A DNA stretch of 64,000 nucleotides. It comes from Pseudomonas azotoformans. Lineage in GTDB: Bacteria > Pseudomonadota > Gammaproteobacteria > Pseudomonadales > Pseudomonadaceae. Numbering within the stretch: the stretch's first letter is position 1; the number at the start of each line of letters is the position of its first letter. The DNA is taken from NCBI RefSeq assembly GCF_001579805.1, contig NZ_CP014546.1:3100001-3164000 (forward strand), in the 5' to 3' direction. A program made the translations under genes and the position numbers. Shown here piece by piece: positions 33,343-41,950 of the stretch. The notes under the pieces are model-generated. The model made no database searches, had not been told where the DNA came from, and saw only the letters and a list, made by a program, of their open reading frames with translations.

Positions 33343-34776
33343 TTAGCTCATCATCCCTTTGACCAGGCGTTCCTGCTCGATCAGCTCGCGCTGACGGGCG
33401 TCGATACGTGAAGACAGTGGGAAGTTGTTGCCGGCGCGACGCTTGGCAAAATCCAACTGCTGGATGGCCTGCTGGAAATCACCGACCAGCGCAAAGTATT
33501 CAGCACGGGCTTGGTGCAGGCCAATAATGTTGCCGGACAAGCCGCGTGTCTCTGCGACCTGGTACCAGACGTCTGGATCATCCGGACGAGACTTGAGCAA
33601 GCTATCCAATGCTTTTTCCGCATCGGCGGTGCGGTTCTGCTTGAGCAGAAGATCCACGCGTAGCTGATTCAATGGGTAGTTGCCCGGATATTGAGTCAGC
33701 ATTCGATCAGTACGTTGCTGAGCATCAGGCAGATGGTTGTTGTCTATCTCAAGTTGAATCAGCGCCAGGTTGTAGGTGATGTCGTTCGGCGCCTTGGCGA
33801 GTAACGCTGTCAGGTTTTCCCGAGCTTGCTTGAACTGAGAACCCTTGATCTGGGCGATAGCCAGGCCATAACGCGCCACATCGTTCTTCGGGTTTTCGTC
33901 CAATTGCGCCTGGAAGCGCTTGGCGGCGAGTCCTGACGTGTCCTCGTATTGCAGCTGCACCCGTGCGCGAATCAGTTGATAACGCAGGCTGTCTTCCTTG
34001 CCACCGGCTTTGGCTTGCTCGGCCCGGTTGCGGGTGTCGGCAATACGCGATTCGGTGACTGGGTGAGTCAGCAGGAATTCTGGCGGCTTGGCGTCGAAGC
34101 GGTATTGGCGCATCAGGCGTTCGAACATGGTCGGCATAGAGCGCGGGTCGTAGCCGGCTTTTTCCAGGTTGAGGATGCCGATACGGTCCGCCTCTTGTTC
34201 GTTCTGACGGGAGAACCGGCGCTGTTCCTGGATCGCCGCTGCCTGGGTGCCGGCAATCGCGGCAATACCCGCGTCGCCCGCGCCGGCTGCTGCGGCAATG
34301 ATACCACCCAGCAGGGCCGCCATCATTGGGATCTGCATACGCTGTTGCGCTTCCACGCCACGGGCGAAGTGACGCTGGGACAAGTGCGCCAGTTCGTGGG
34401 CCAGTACCGAGGCATATTCCCCTTCGGTCTGGGCGTTGAGGAACAGGCCGCCGTTGACCCCGACAATTCCACCAGGCGCGGCAAAGGCGTTCAATTGCGG
34501 GCTGTTGATCAGGATGAACTCCAGGCGCCGGTCGTTGACCTGGCTGGTCTCCACCAGCTTGTAGACGCTGGTTTCGACGTAATCCTTGAGCTGCGGGTCG
34601 TTGAGTTGCGAGACCTGGCCTCGAAGGTAGGCCAGCCAGGCGCGGCCCAACTGGTATTCCTGTTGTGGCGAGACAATGGCAGAGCTGGCGTCGCCGAGTG
34701 ACGGCAGGTCGTCAGCGAAGCCTGGGGAGGCCAGCAGGCAAGCCAGCGTCAGCAGGGTAGGGCGCAAAAAAGTCAT
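33343..34776 (-). CDS. bepA: M48 metalloprotease with TPR repeats (BepA-like)
   Basis: 477 residues from the ATG at 34776 with AAAGG eight bases upstream. After a signal peptide (FLRPTLLTLACLLASPGFAD), the zincin domain has H-E-x-x-H at His127-Glu128-His131 (LAHELAHLSQRH) and a downstream E-x-E-A-D-R third ligand region. The C-terminal half (about 270-460) is tetratricopeptide repeats. BepA is a periplasmic chaperone-protease for outer-membrane proteins such as LptD. The homologue in PAO1 sits in the same order before tusA. The stop is 9 bp from the IS right end, so its native terminator was probably displaced. Confidence 0.88.
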   Translation of the reverse strand: MTFLRPTLLTLACLLASPGFADDLPSLGDASSAIVSPQQEYQLGRAWLAYLRGQVSQLNDPQLKDYVETSVYKLVETSQVNDRRLEFILINSPQLNAFAAPGGIVGVNGGLFLNAQTEGEYASVLAHELAHLSQRHFARGVEAQQRMQIPMMAALLGGIIAAAAGAGDAGIAAIAGTQAAAIQEQRRFSRQNEQEADRIGILNLEKAGYDPRSMPTMFERLMRQYRFDAKPPEFLLTHPVTESRIADTRNRAEQAKAGGKEDSLRYQLIRARVQLQYEDTSGLAAKRFQAQLDENPKNDVARYGLAIAQIKGSQFKQARENLTALLAKAPNDITYNLALIQLEIDNNHLPDAQQRTDRMLTQYPGNYPLNQLRVDLLLKQNRTADAEKALDSLLKSRPDDPDVWYQVAETRGLSGNIIGLHQARAEYFALVGDFQQAIQQLDFAKRRAGNNFPLSSRIDARQRELIEQERLVKGMMS

Positions 34777-34870
34777 GCACAAAGCCTTTCGACAAAGAGC
34801 TTACTGTAGCCGGACACTGAGCTTCGGACCAGATATTCTAAGCATCCCCGACGCTTGCCTGGAGTAAACC

Positions 34871-35110
34871 ATGACCGACGCTGTAGCCTTTGATGCCGAA
34901 CTCGATGCCAGCGGCCTCAATTGCCCCTTGCCCTTGCTCAAGGCCAAGTTGGAGCTCAATCGTCTGGCCAGTGGTGCGGTGCTCAAGGTGATCGCCACAG
35001 ACGCGGGCTCCCAGCGTGATTTCCACACCTTTGCCAAGCTCGCCGGCCACACCCTGCTCCATGAAGAAGACGCCGCCGGTGTGTACCGTTACTGGTTGCG
35101 CAAGGCCTGA
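34871..35110 (+). CDS. TusA-family sulfur carrier
   Basis: 79 residues. The L-N-C-P-L-P-L-L-K-A-K motif places the persulfide-bearing cysteine at Cys18. TusA-like proteins carry sulfur for tRNA thiolation and molybdenum cofactor; the Pseudomonas paralogue at this locus (PA1006 in PAO1, from memory) supports molybdenum homeostasis and nitrate respiration. Divergent from the M48 gene. Confidence 0.88.
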   Translation: MTDAVAFDAELDASGLNCPLPLLKAKLELNRLASGAVLKVIATDAGSQRDFHTFAKLAGHTLLHEEDAAGVYRYWLRKA

Positions 35111-35141
35111 ACCGTTTGCCCCTACCCGCCGAGGTTGATTG

Positions 35142-36212
35142 ATGTTCAAAGTGTTACGAGACTGGATCCAGCGCTACTTCTCCGATGAGGAGGCCGTGGT
35201 GCTGGCGGTCCTGCTGTTTCTGGCCTTTACGGCCGTGCTCACCTTGGGCGGCATGCTGGCGCCGGTATTGGCGGGGATGGTGTTGGCGTATCTGATGCAA
35301 GGCTTGGTCACCACACTGGAGCGCTTGCGCTTGCCAGGCGGAGCCGCCGTGGGCCTGGTGTTCGCCTTGTTCATGGGGCTACTGGTGCTGTTTATCGTGG
35401 TAGTACTGCCGCTGCTGTGGCATCAGTTGATCACGTTGTTCAACGAGCTGCCGGGCATGCTCGCCAAATGGCAGTCACTGTTGCTGCTGTTGCCGGAGCG
35501 CTACCCGCACCTGGTGTCGGACGAACAGGTGTTGCAGGCCATCGAAGCGGCGCGCGGCGAGATCGGAAAATTCGGGCAATGGGCGCTGACTTTTTCCCTG
35601 TCCAGCCTGCCGTTGCTGGTCAACATCATGATCTACCTGGTACTGGTGCCGATCCTGGTGTTCTTCTTCCTCAAGGACCGCGCCATGATCGGCCGTTGGG
35701 TACGTGGCTATCTGCCGCGCGAACGTGCGCTGATTACCCGGGTGGCCGAGGAAATGAACCGGCAGATTGCCAACTATATTCGCGGCAAGGTCATCGAGAT
35801 CATTATCTGCGGCGGCGTGACCTATATCGCCTTTATCGCCCTTGACCTGAACTACGCGGCGTTGCTGGCGTTGTTGGTGGGTATTTCAGTGGTAGTACCG
35901 TACGTCGGCGCCGTGGTGGTGACCGTTCCGGTGGCGCTGATCGCGCTGTTCCAGTGGGGCTGGAGCGACCAGTTCATCTACCTGATGGCGGTGTACGGAA
36001 TCATCCAGACGTTGGATGGCAACGTGCTGGTGCCGCTGCTGTTCTCGGAGGCTGTCAACCTGCACCCGGTCGCGATCATCTGCGCGGTGCTGTTGTTTGG
36101 TGGGCTGTGGGGGTTCTGGGGCGTGTTCTTTGCAATCCCACTGGCGACGCTGTTCAAGGCGGTGCTGGATGCGTGGCCGCGGCAGGAGCCTGTCGTCGCG
36201 CCGCTGTTGTAG
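35142..36212 (+). CDS. AI-2E/PerM-family membrane transporter
   Basis: 356 residues from the ATG at 35142, seven bases after GAGG. About eight hydrophobic segments are in the family pattern: pairs at residues 15-60, a segment near 70-95, then 145-175, 210-260 and 270-340, with the family G-x-x-x-x-x-P-Y-V-G-A block near 250. Members include PerM and the TqsA autoinducer-2 exporter; the true substrate here is unknown. It follows tusA by 31 bp. Confidence 0.85.
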   Translation: MFKVLRDWIQRYFSDEEAVVLAVLLFLAFTAVLTLGGMLAPVLAGMVLAYLMQGLVTTLERLRLPGGAAVGLVFALFMGLLVLFIVVVLPLLWHQLITLFNELPGMLAKWQSLLLLLPERYPHLVSDEQVLQAIEAARGEIGKFGQWALTFSLSSLPLLVNIMIYLVLVPILVFFFLKDRAMIGRWVRGYLPRERALITRVAEEMNRQIANYIRGKVIEIIICGGVTYIAFIALDLNYAALLALLVGISVVVPYVGAVVVTVPVALIALFQWGWSDQFIYLMAVYGIIQTLDGNVLVPLLFSEAVNLHPVAIICAVLLFGGLWGFWGVFFAIPLATLFKAVLDAWPRQEPVVAPLL

Positions 36213-36225
36213 CGGTTTAGCCTTC

Positions 36226-36255
36226 TGTGGTGAGCGGGCAAGCCCGCTCACCACA
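36226..36255. repeat. Perfect REP-like palindrome
   Basis: TGTGGTGAGCGGGC (36226-36239) and its complement (36242-36255) flank AA. The GAGCGGGC core is typical of intergenic palindromes of P. fluorescens. It lies between convergent perM-like and bcp genes, where it can act as a terminator for both. Confidence 0.75.
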
Positions 36256-36270
36256 ACAGCCCACTGCGTT

Positions 36271-36744
36271 TCAGGCTTTGTTCAAAGCCTGCGCCGCCGC
36301 CAGAACCGCATCCACATGGCCCGGCACTTTCACGCCACGCCATTCCTGACGTAGCACGCCGTCCTTGTCGATGAGGAACGTGCTGCGATCCACACCCAGG
36401 TATTCCTTGCCGTACAGCTTCTTCAGCTTGATCACATCAAACAGCTGGCAGACCGCTTCATCCTTGTCGCTGATCAGCTCGAAGGGGAATGCCTGCTTGC
36501 CTTTGAAGTTCTCGTGAGATTTCACGCTGTCCCGCGACACGCCAAACACTTCGGTGTTGGCCGCTTCGAATGCTGCGTACTGGTCACGGAACCCCTGGCC
36601 TTCGGTGGTGCAGCCGGGCGTGCTGTCTTTCGGGTAAAAGTAGATCACCACTTGCTTGCCCTTGAGGGCTGCAAGGCTGAAGGTCTGGCCGCTGGTGGCC
36701 TGGGCTTCGAAATCGGCTACCGGTTTGTCGATGACTACCGCCAT
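36271..36744 (-). CDS. bcp: Thioredoxin-dependent thiol peroxidase (Bcp/PrxQ)
   Basis: 157 residues. Peroxidatic Cys45 lies in D-S-T-P-G-C-T-T-E. The common resolving cysteine five residues later is replaced by Gln50, so this is a one-cysteine or alternative-resolution form; Cys99 is a possible partner. It reduces hydrogen and organic peroxides using thioredoxin. It is downstream of gcvR on the same strand (10-bp gap), the conserved Pseudomonas gcvR-bcp pair. Confidence 0.92.
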   Translation of the reverse strand: MAVVIDKPVADFEAQATSGQTFSLAALKGKQVVIYFYPKDSTPGCTTEGQGFRDQYAAFEAANTEVFGVSRDSVKSHENFKGKQAFPFELISDKDEAVCQLFDVIKLKKLYGKEYLGVDRSTFLIDKDGVLRQEWRGVKVPGHVDAVLAAAQALNKA

Positions 36745-36754
36745 GAAAACATCC

Positions 36755-37316
36755 TTACATTGGGTTCTGTGGGCGCCATGGCTCGATCAGTGCGTCGAGG
36801 TTCAGGGCATCGGCGAAATCCAGGAACTGATCGCGCAGCCAACTGATCTGCACGCCGGCCGGCAGGGTCACGGTAAACGTGGCGTTCAGCATGGTGCCGC
36901 CGGTTTGCGGGGCCTGGTAGGTGTCACAGGTCAGGTTCTCCAGCTCGACGTTGTGGTCGATGAAGAACTGGCACAGCTCGTTGACGATGTCCGAGCGATA
37001 GGCCCGAGCTGACATACGCCACATAAGGCAGGGCCTGGGGACGATTCTCCAGAGCCGCACTGCGCACCACATTGACCGTGAAGTCATGCTTCTTGGCCAG
37101 GCCCGGCAGGCCGGTTTCCAGGCGCGCCAGGGCATCCCAGGTGCCGGAGATCTGCAGGACCAGTGCGCTGCACTCGCCGTGACGGGTCAGGCGGGAGGTC
37201 ACGACGGCGCAGCGGTTTTCATGGCTGGCGCGGCACAGGACGTTGGTCAGCTCCATGGGGTTGGCGCCGAGGGCACTGATAACAAGGAATTGTTCGCGAA
37301 CTGTGGGGGTGGACAT
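36755..37316 (-). pseudogene. gcvR: gcvR, glycine cleavage repressor, split by a 1-base frameshift
   Basis: Two overlapping frames make one GcvR protein of about 186 residues. The first (from ATG 37316) reads MSTPTVREQFLVISALGANP through YVAYVSS; the second continues AYRSDIVNELCQFFIDHNVE to the end WRPQNPM at 36755. Total length 562 nt is one base over a multiple of three. The shift is at a C run at 37003-37005 (plus strand), where removing one C restores a continuous protein with both ACT domains. GcvR represses the GcvA-activated glycine cleavage operon. It is either a real loss of function or a sequencing error. Confidence 0.88.
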
Positions 37317-37589
37317 GCAGCCTTCCTAAAACGATGAGCGGTCGATACTGTGCGGGCTGTATCGATCAAAGGATGAAGGGTAGCGAAAACCGTCGCCAAG
37401 GGATAGGAGGTGGCGTTTTCATTGCGTGATCGGCTCGATTTCACTGTGCTCCAAGGCAGGCTTTGGCCCGATGATGGCATTGCCCGTCGTTTAGTTGCGC
37501 CATAACGCATCCTCAGGCGGTACTTCGCTTGTGCAAGCATCTTGGCGCCAGTACCATTACGGCTCTCTTTTTCCGGCAGGAGCGGTTGC

Positions 37590-38468
37590 ATGATTGCGGG
37601 CAGTATGGTGGCACTGGTCACACCCATGGATGCACAAGGTCATCTCGACTGGGACAGCCTGGGCAAACTGGTGGACTTCCACCTGCAAGAAGGCACCAAC
37701 GCCATCGTGGCGGTCGGCACCACCGGTGAATCGGCCACCCTCGATGTGGAAGAACACATCCAGGTCATCGAATTCGTGGTCAAGCGCGTCGCGGGCCGTA
37801 TTGCCGTGATCGCCGGTACGGGCGCCAACTCGACGCGTGAAGCGATCGAGCTGACCAAGAACGCCAAGAAGGCCGGCGCCGATGCCTGCCTGCTGGTCAC
37901 TCCGTACTATAACAAGCCGACCCAGGAAGGCCTGTACCAGCACTTCCGCGCCATCGCCGAAGCGGTCGATATTCCGCAGATCCTCTATAACGTGCCAGGC
38001 CGCACCGCGTGCGACATGCAGGCCGCGACCGTGATCCGCTTGTCCACCGTGCCGAACATCATCGGTATCAAGGAAGCCACCGGCGACCTGCAGCGCGCCA
38101 AGGACATCCTGGCCGGCGTGAGCAGTGATTTCCTGCTGTATTCCGGTGACGACGCCACCGCCGTAGAGCTGATCCTGCTGGGCGGCAAGGGCAACATCTC
38201 CGTGACCGCCAACGTGGCTCCGCGTGCCATGAGCGAAATGTGCGCCGCCGCCATTGCCGGTGACGCCGTGACCGCCCGCGCGATCCACGAGAAGCTGATG
38301 CCGCTCAACAAGACACTGTTTATCGAATCCAACCCTATTCCCGTGAAGTGGGCACTGACTGAAATGGGCATGATGCCGGACGGTATCCGTCTGCCGCTCA
38401 CCCGTCTCAGCGAAGCCTGTCACGAACCGCTGCGACAGGCCCTGCGCCAGTCCGGCGTCCTGGTTTAA
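37590..38468 (+). CDS. dapA: 4-hydroxy-tetrahydrodipicolinate synthase
   Basis: 292 residues from the ATG at 37590, preceded by AGGAG. First committed enzyme of lysine and diaminopimelate synthesis, condensing pyruvate with aspartate semialdehyde. G-T-T-G-E-S-A-T-L near residue 43 and Y-N-V-P-G-R-T near 133 are the DapA signatures; the Schiff-base lysine lies in I-I-G-I-K-E-A-T-G-D. A TIM-barrel tetramer, essential. The 273-bp divergent space to gcvR holds no gene. First gene of dapA-bamC-MBL-purC. Confidence 0.97.
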   Translation: MIAGSMVALVTPMDAQGHLDWDSLGKLVDFHLQEGTNAIVAVGTTGESATLDVEEHIQVIEFVVKRVAGRIAVIAGTGANSTREAIELTKNAKKAGADACLLVTPYYNKPTQEGLYQHFRAIAEAVDIPQILYNVPGRTACDMQAATVIRLSTVPNIIGIKEATGDLQRAKDILAGVSSDFLLYSGDDATAVELILLGGKGNISVTANVAPRAMSEMCAAAIAGDAVTARAIHEKLMPLNKTLFIESNPIPVKWALTEMGMMPDGIRLPLTRLSEACHEPLRQALRQSGVLV

Positions 38469-38485
38469 TTGAGGAAGCACTACGC

Positions 38486-39601
38486 ATGAAGCGATTGGCC
38501 GGACTTTCCGCACTTGCCTTGATTATCTCCAGCACCAGTGGCTGCGGTTGGATCTGGGGCCCGGAAGGCTACTTCCGTGACCGCGGTAGCGATTACCTGG
38601 AAGCCCAACCTACCAAACCGATGGAATTGCCGCCGGGCGTCAACGTTGCCAAGCGCCTTGACCCGTTGCTGCCGATTCCGCGTAACGTCGCCGACGACAC
38701 CACCAAGGGTGAGTACGTGGTGCCACGTCCACAGCCGATCTCGGCCGTGGCGGATGCCAGCGACTACAGCCTGCAGAAGAGCGGTGATTCCCGCTGGATC
38801 GTGGCCCAGCGCCCACCTGCTGAAGTCTGGCCGGTGGCCGTGCAGTTCTTCCAGGACAACGGTTTCCGCATCGACGAGCAGCGTCCGCAGACCGGTGAGT
38901 TCACCACCGCATGGCAGCAAGGCAGCGAGCTGTCCGCCACCATGGCCAAGCGCCTGCAGGCCGGTGGTGTAGCCGCCGACAGCGAAGCCCGTGTGCGTGT
39001 GCGCATCGAGCCAGGCGTGCAGCGTAATACCAGTGAAGTCTACGTGGTCAGCGCCGAGCGTCCGGCCGGCAGCACCGCCAACGTTGATTTCACCAATCGT
39101 TCGGTCAACACCGGTGTCGACTCGGCCCTGGTCGACGAGATGCTCGCCAGCATGAGCCGTATCTCCGAGAAGGGCGGTTCGGTTTCCCTGCTCGCCGCAC
39201 GTGATTACGACACCCCGAGCCGCGTCAGCCTGACAGAAGACGGCAGCGGCAACGTGGTGCTGAACCTGGGTGAAGACCTCGACCGTGCCTGGGCCAGTGT
39301 TGGCCGTGCGTTGGAACAGGGCCCTTGGCGTGTAGAGGACATCAACCGCAGCCTGGGCCTGTACTACATCAACGTGGCTGAAAAGGCCGAGCGTAAAGAT
39401 GAAGAGCCAGGTTTCTTCAGCAAACTGTTCGGCAGCCAGCCGACCAAGGAAGAAATCGAGACCCGTGCCGAGCGTTACCAGGTTCGTTTGAGCAAGGTTG
39501 GCGAAAGCGTGCAGGTCACCGTCGAGAAGAACATCAACACCGTTGCACCCGCCGAAACAGCGCGCAAAGTGTTGGGCGTGATTCAAGACAACCTGGGCTG
39601 A
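38486..39601 (+). CDS. bamC: BamC, outer-membrane assembly lipoprotein
   Basis: 371 residues. Lipoprotein signal MKRLAGLSALALIISSTSGC with acylated Cys20. An unstructured N-terminal tail (residues 21-95) that binds BamD, then two helix-grip domains (about 100-215 and 225-350). Part of the BamABCDE beta-barrel insertion machine. It follows dapA by 17 bp, as in most gammaproteobacteria (dapA-nlpB). Confidence 0.93.
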   Translation: MKRLAGLSALALIISSTSGCGWIWGPEGYFRDRGSDYLEAQPTKPMELPPGVNVAKRLDPLLPIPRNVADDTTKGEYVVPRPQPISAVADASDYSLQKSGDSRWIVAQRPPAEVWPVAVQFFQDNGFRIDEQRPQTGEFTTAWQQGSELSATMAKRLQAGGVAADSEARVRVRIEPGVQRNTSEVYVVSAERPAGSTANVDFTNRSVNTGVDSALVDEMLASMSRISEKGGSVSLLAARDYDTPSRVSLTEDGSGNVVLNLGEDLDRAWASVGRALEQGPWRVEDINRSLGLYYINVAEKAERKDEEPGFFSKLFGSQPTKEEIETRAERYQVRLSKVGESVQVTVEKNINTVAPAETARKVLGVIQDNLG

Positions 39602-39605
39602 TCCG

Positions 39606-40364
39606 GTGCGTTTTGCCGTTCTCGGCAGCGGTAGCCAAGGGAACGGTACGCTGGTCGCCCACGACGACACGTACGTGCTGGTGGATTGTGGTTTCTCGTT
39701 ACGGGAAACCGAGCGGCGCCTGCTGCGCCTGGGGGTTCACCCCGCGCAGCTGAGCGCGATTCTGGTGACCCACGAACATGCCGATCACGTGCATGGCGTG
39801 GGTTTGCTGTCTCGGCGCTACAATCTCCCGGTGTACCTCAGTCGCGGTACCTTGCGCGGGATGCGCAAACCCATTGAACCCGCAGGCTTCCTGGCCGGTG
39901 GCGAGCAGCTGCAAATCGGTGCCCTGAGCATCGATGTGATTGCCGTGGCGCACGACGCCCAGGAGCCGACGCAATATGTCTTCAGCGATGGTGAGCGCCG
40001 CTTCGGTGTACTCACCGACCTGGGTTCCTACTGCGCCAAGGTGTTGGACGGTTACCGCGATCTCGATGCGTTGATGATCGAGTCCAACCACTGCCGAGAC
40101 CTGTTGGCTCGCGGCCACTACCCCCGCTTTCTCAAGCAGCGGGTGGGCGGCGAACTGGGACATTTGAACAACCACCAGGCGGCGTACCTGGTGTATGAGT
40201 TGGGCTGGCAAGACTTGCAACACCTGGTCCTGGCCCACCTGAGCAGCAAGAACAACCTGCCGCAGCTGGCCCGGCAATGTTTTGTCGACACCCTTGGGTG
40301 CGACCCGGACTGGCTGCAACTGGCCGATCAAGATTCAGGGCTCGACTGGCGACACATCGCCTAG
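39606..40364 (+). CDS. MBL-fold metallohydrolase (YycJ-like)
   Basis: 252 residues starting at GTG 39606, 4 bp after the bamC stop. The H-x-H-x-D-H motif (T-H-E-H-A-D-H-V-H-G near residue 57) is intact, with further ligands in G-V-L-T-D-L-G and E-S-N-H-C. The N-terminus R-F-A-V-L-G-S-G-S-Q-G-N-G-T resembles the YycJ/WalJ and beta-CASP-related nuclease group, suggesting a nucleic-acid phosphodiesterase, but this is not established. Always between bamC and purC in Pseudomonas, as far as I recall. Confidence 0.85.
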   Translation: MRFAVLGSGSQGNGTLVAHDDTYVLVDCGFSLRETERRLLRLGVHPAQLSAILVTHEHADHVHGVGLLSRRYNLPVYLSRGTLRGMRKPIEPAGFLAGGEQLQIGALSIDVIAVAHDAQEPTQYVFSDGERRFGVLTDLGSYCAKVLDGYRDLDALMIESNHCRDLLARGHYPRFLKQRVGGELGHLNNHQAAYLVYELGWQDLQHLVLAHLSSKNNLPQLARQCFVDTLGCDPDWLQLADQDSGLDWRHIA

Positions 40365-40391
40365 CCCACCATTTAGCAAGCGGAGCCCATC

Positions 40392-41105
40392 ATGGAAAAA
40401 CGTGAAGAACTCTACCGCGGCAAAGCCAAGTCGGTGTACAAGACCGACGACGCCAACCGCCTGATCCTGCTGTTTCGCAACGACACTTCGGCGTTCGACG
40501 GCAAGCGCATCGAACAACTTGATCGCAAAGGCCTGGTGAACAACAAGTTCAACGCCTTCATCATGCAGAAACTCGAAGAGGCCGGCATTCCGACCCAATT
40601 CGACAAGCTGCTGGGCGACAACGAGTGCCTGGTCAAGAAGCTCGACATGATCCCGGTGGAATGCGTCGTGCGTAACTACGCCGCCGGCAGCCTGGTCAAG
40701 CGCCTGGGCGTGGAAGAGGGCCTCAAGCTCAACCCCTACACCTTCGAGCTGTTCCTGAAGGACGACGCCAAGGGCGACCCGTTCATCAACGAATCCCACG
40801 TCGTGGCATTCGGCTGGGGCACCGCTGAGCAACTGGCACGCATGAAGGAGCTGTCCCTCAAAGTCAACGACGTGCTGAGCAAACTGTTCGACGACGCCGG
40901 CCTGCTGCTGGTGGACTTCAAGCTGGAATTCGGCGTGTTCCACGACGGCTCCATCGTCCTGGGCGACGAATTCAGCCCGGACGGCTGCCGTCTGTGGGAC
41001 AAAGACACCAAGAAGAAGATGGACAAGGACCGCTTCCGCCAGGGCCTCGGTGACGTCATCGAAGCCTACGAAGAAGTCGCCAACCGTCTGGGCGTACCGC
41101 TTTAA
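40392..41105 (+). CDS. purC: SAICAR synthetase
   Basis: 237 residues. ATP-dependent ligase joining CAIR and aspartate in purine synthesis. It opens [20 protein letters not shown], with the substrate loop [14 protein letters not shown] and the A-T-P-binding L-V-D-F-K-L-E-F-G block followed by [12 protein letters not shown]. Full length. Last gene of the dapA cluster; the tRNA-Ser follows. Confidence 0.97.
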   Translation: MEKREELYRGKAKSVYKTDDANRLILLFRNDTSAFDGKRIEQLDRKGLVNNKFNAFIMQKLEEAGIPTQFDKLLGDNECLVKKLDMIPVECVVRNYAAGSLVKRLGVEEGLKLNPYTFELFLKDDAKGDPFINESHVVAFGWGTAEQLARMKELSLKVNDVLSKLFDDAGLLLVDFKLEFGVFHDGSIVLGDEFSPDGCRLWDKDTKKKMDKDRFRQGLGDVIEAYEEVANRLGVPL

Positions 41106-41188
41106 TCGACGCAAGCATCTGATAGCACGGAAAAAAATCGCCTCGAAGCTTTGCTTTCCTGATTCACGCTGTTATGATGCGCGCCGTT

Positions 41189-41278
41189 GGAGAGATGCCA
41201 GAGTGGCCGAATGGGACGGATTCGAAATCCGTTGTACCTTCACCGGTACCTAGGGTTCGAATCCCTATCTCTCCGCCA
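41189..41278 (+). tRNA. tRNA-Ser(CGA)
   Basis: 90 nt with an encoded CCA and the long variable arm of class II tRNAs. Acceptor GGAGAGA pairs with TCTCTCC; anticodon stem ACGGA/TCCGT with loop TTCGAAA gives anticodon CGA (reads UCG). The variable arm is GTACCttcaccGGTAC; the T arm is TAGGG-TTCGAAT-CCCTA. It is flanked downstream by integrase debris, so it is a probable integration site. Confidence 0.96.
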
Positions 41279-41293
41279 TTATTGAATACGACT

Positions 41294-41330
41294 AAGCCCC
41301 TGAAATGGTTGAACATTTCAGGGGCTTTTT
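41294..41330. terminator. Terminator after tRNA-Ser
   Basis: AAGCCCCTGAAATG (41294-41307) pairs with CATTTCAGGGGCTT (41314-41327) across a 6-nt loop, followed by more T. It ends the tRNA-Ser transcript and could also serve genes from the right. Confidence 0.9.
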
Positions 41331-41346
41331 CGTTGTTGGGGTTTGG

Positions 41347-41368
41347 TTTAGGGCAAATTTAGGGCAAA
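41347..41368. repeat. Tandem 11-bp repeat next to the integrase fragment
   Basis: TTTAGGGCAAA occurs twice head to tail (41347-41357 and 41358-41368), between the tRNA-Ser and the integrase remnant. Short tandem repeats here are typical of integrase arm-type or excisionase binding sites near an attachment site. The role is inferred. Confidence 0.45.
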
Positions 41369-41414
41369 AAGGCGCCTCATCTATGGAGAGGCGGACGCTT
41401 CTGATGAGCAGCTT

Positions 41415-41586
41415 TTGCTTCAATAGCTGAGCCTGGAACAGCTCGATGTCGCTCTTGCTGAAATCGACGATCCTCGACTTCCCAAACTTGCTCTCGACGT
41501 GCACAGCCTTGCTCTCGTAGTTGATCACCGTGCTGGCAGCCTTTAGCGCGCTGCACTTCCAGCCAGCGGTCTATACCTTCTTTCAC
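41415..41586 (-). pseudogene. Tyrosine-recombinase (integrase) fragment, frameshifted and truncated
   Basis: A fragment of the N-terminal core-binding region of a phage-type integrase: VKEGIDRWLEVQRAK in one frame continues as AASTVINYESKAVHVESKFG then SDIELFQAQLLKQ in another. Dropping one base from the TTT at 41552-41554 (plus strand) joins the two. The catalytic C-terminal domain with its Arg-His-Arg-Tyr residues is absent, and sequence unrelated to integrase follows. It points toward the tRNA-Ser, as expected for an element integrated in that gene. The family call is by sequence feel only. Confidence 0.6.
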
Positions 41587-41597
41587 GGTTCGCTTGG

Positions 41598-41804
41598 TTG
41601 CAGCATCAAGGCGAGCAGGGCCAGCGGTTAGCCAAGTTGGCGAGCCTGCGTTACTTGCCGGAGCGGGAGCTGTCTGTAGCTAAACAGATACAGCTGCTGG
41701 GGCTGGAAGATGCGGCAGATAGAACCTATCGCAATTGGGTGCAACGGATGCATGGGCGGGTGATGTTGGAACTGTTACGGCGTGCGGAGCGACATGTTGT
41801 CTGA
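41598..41804 (+). pseudogene. Unidentified gene fragment in the tRNA-Ser island remnant
   Basis: About 68 residues, helical and charged (LAKLASLRYLPERELSVAKQ, then LGLEDAADRTYRNWVQRMHG), ending at a stop at 41804. It looks like the C-terminal end of a longer protein cut at about 41587, exactly where the integrase fragment on the other strand ends. No ribosome site. I do not recognise the family; a mobile-element gene is likely by context. The 146 bp after it hold nothing I can support. Confidence 0.4.
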
Positions 41805-41950
41805 CCATCCGTCTGGAGGAAATACTTCAACCCTGTATCGAGGCCGCACCAACCAAGCAGTAAAAAGAATGGTCGTTTTTTTCGCTTTGCTGGTTTTCCG
41901 CTGAGGTGTAGAACGTTGCTCGGTTGTACGCTCTGCGTCAGAGGCGTCAT

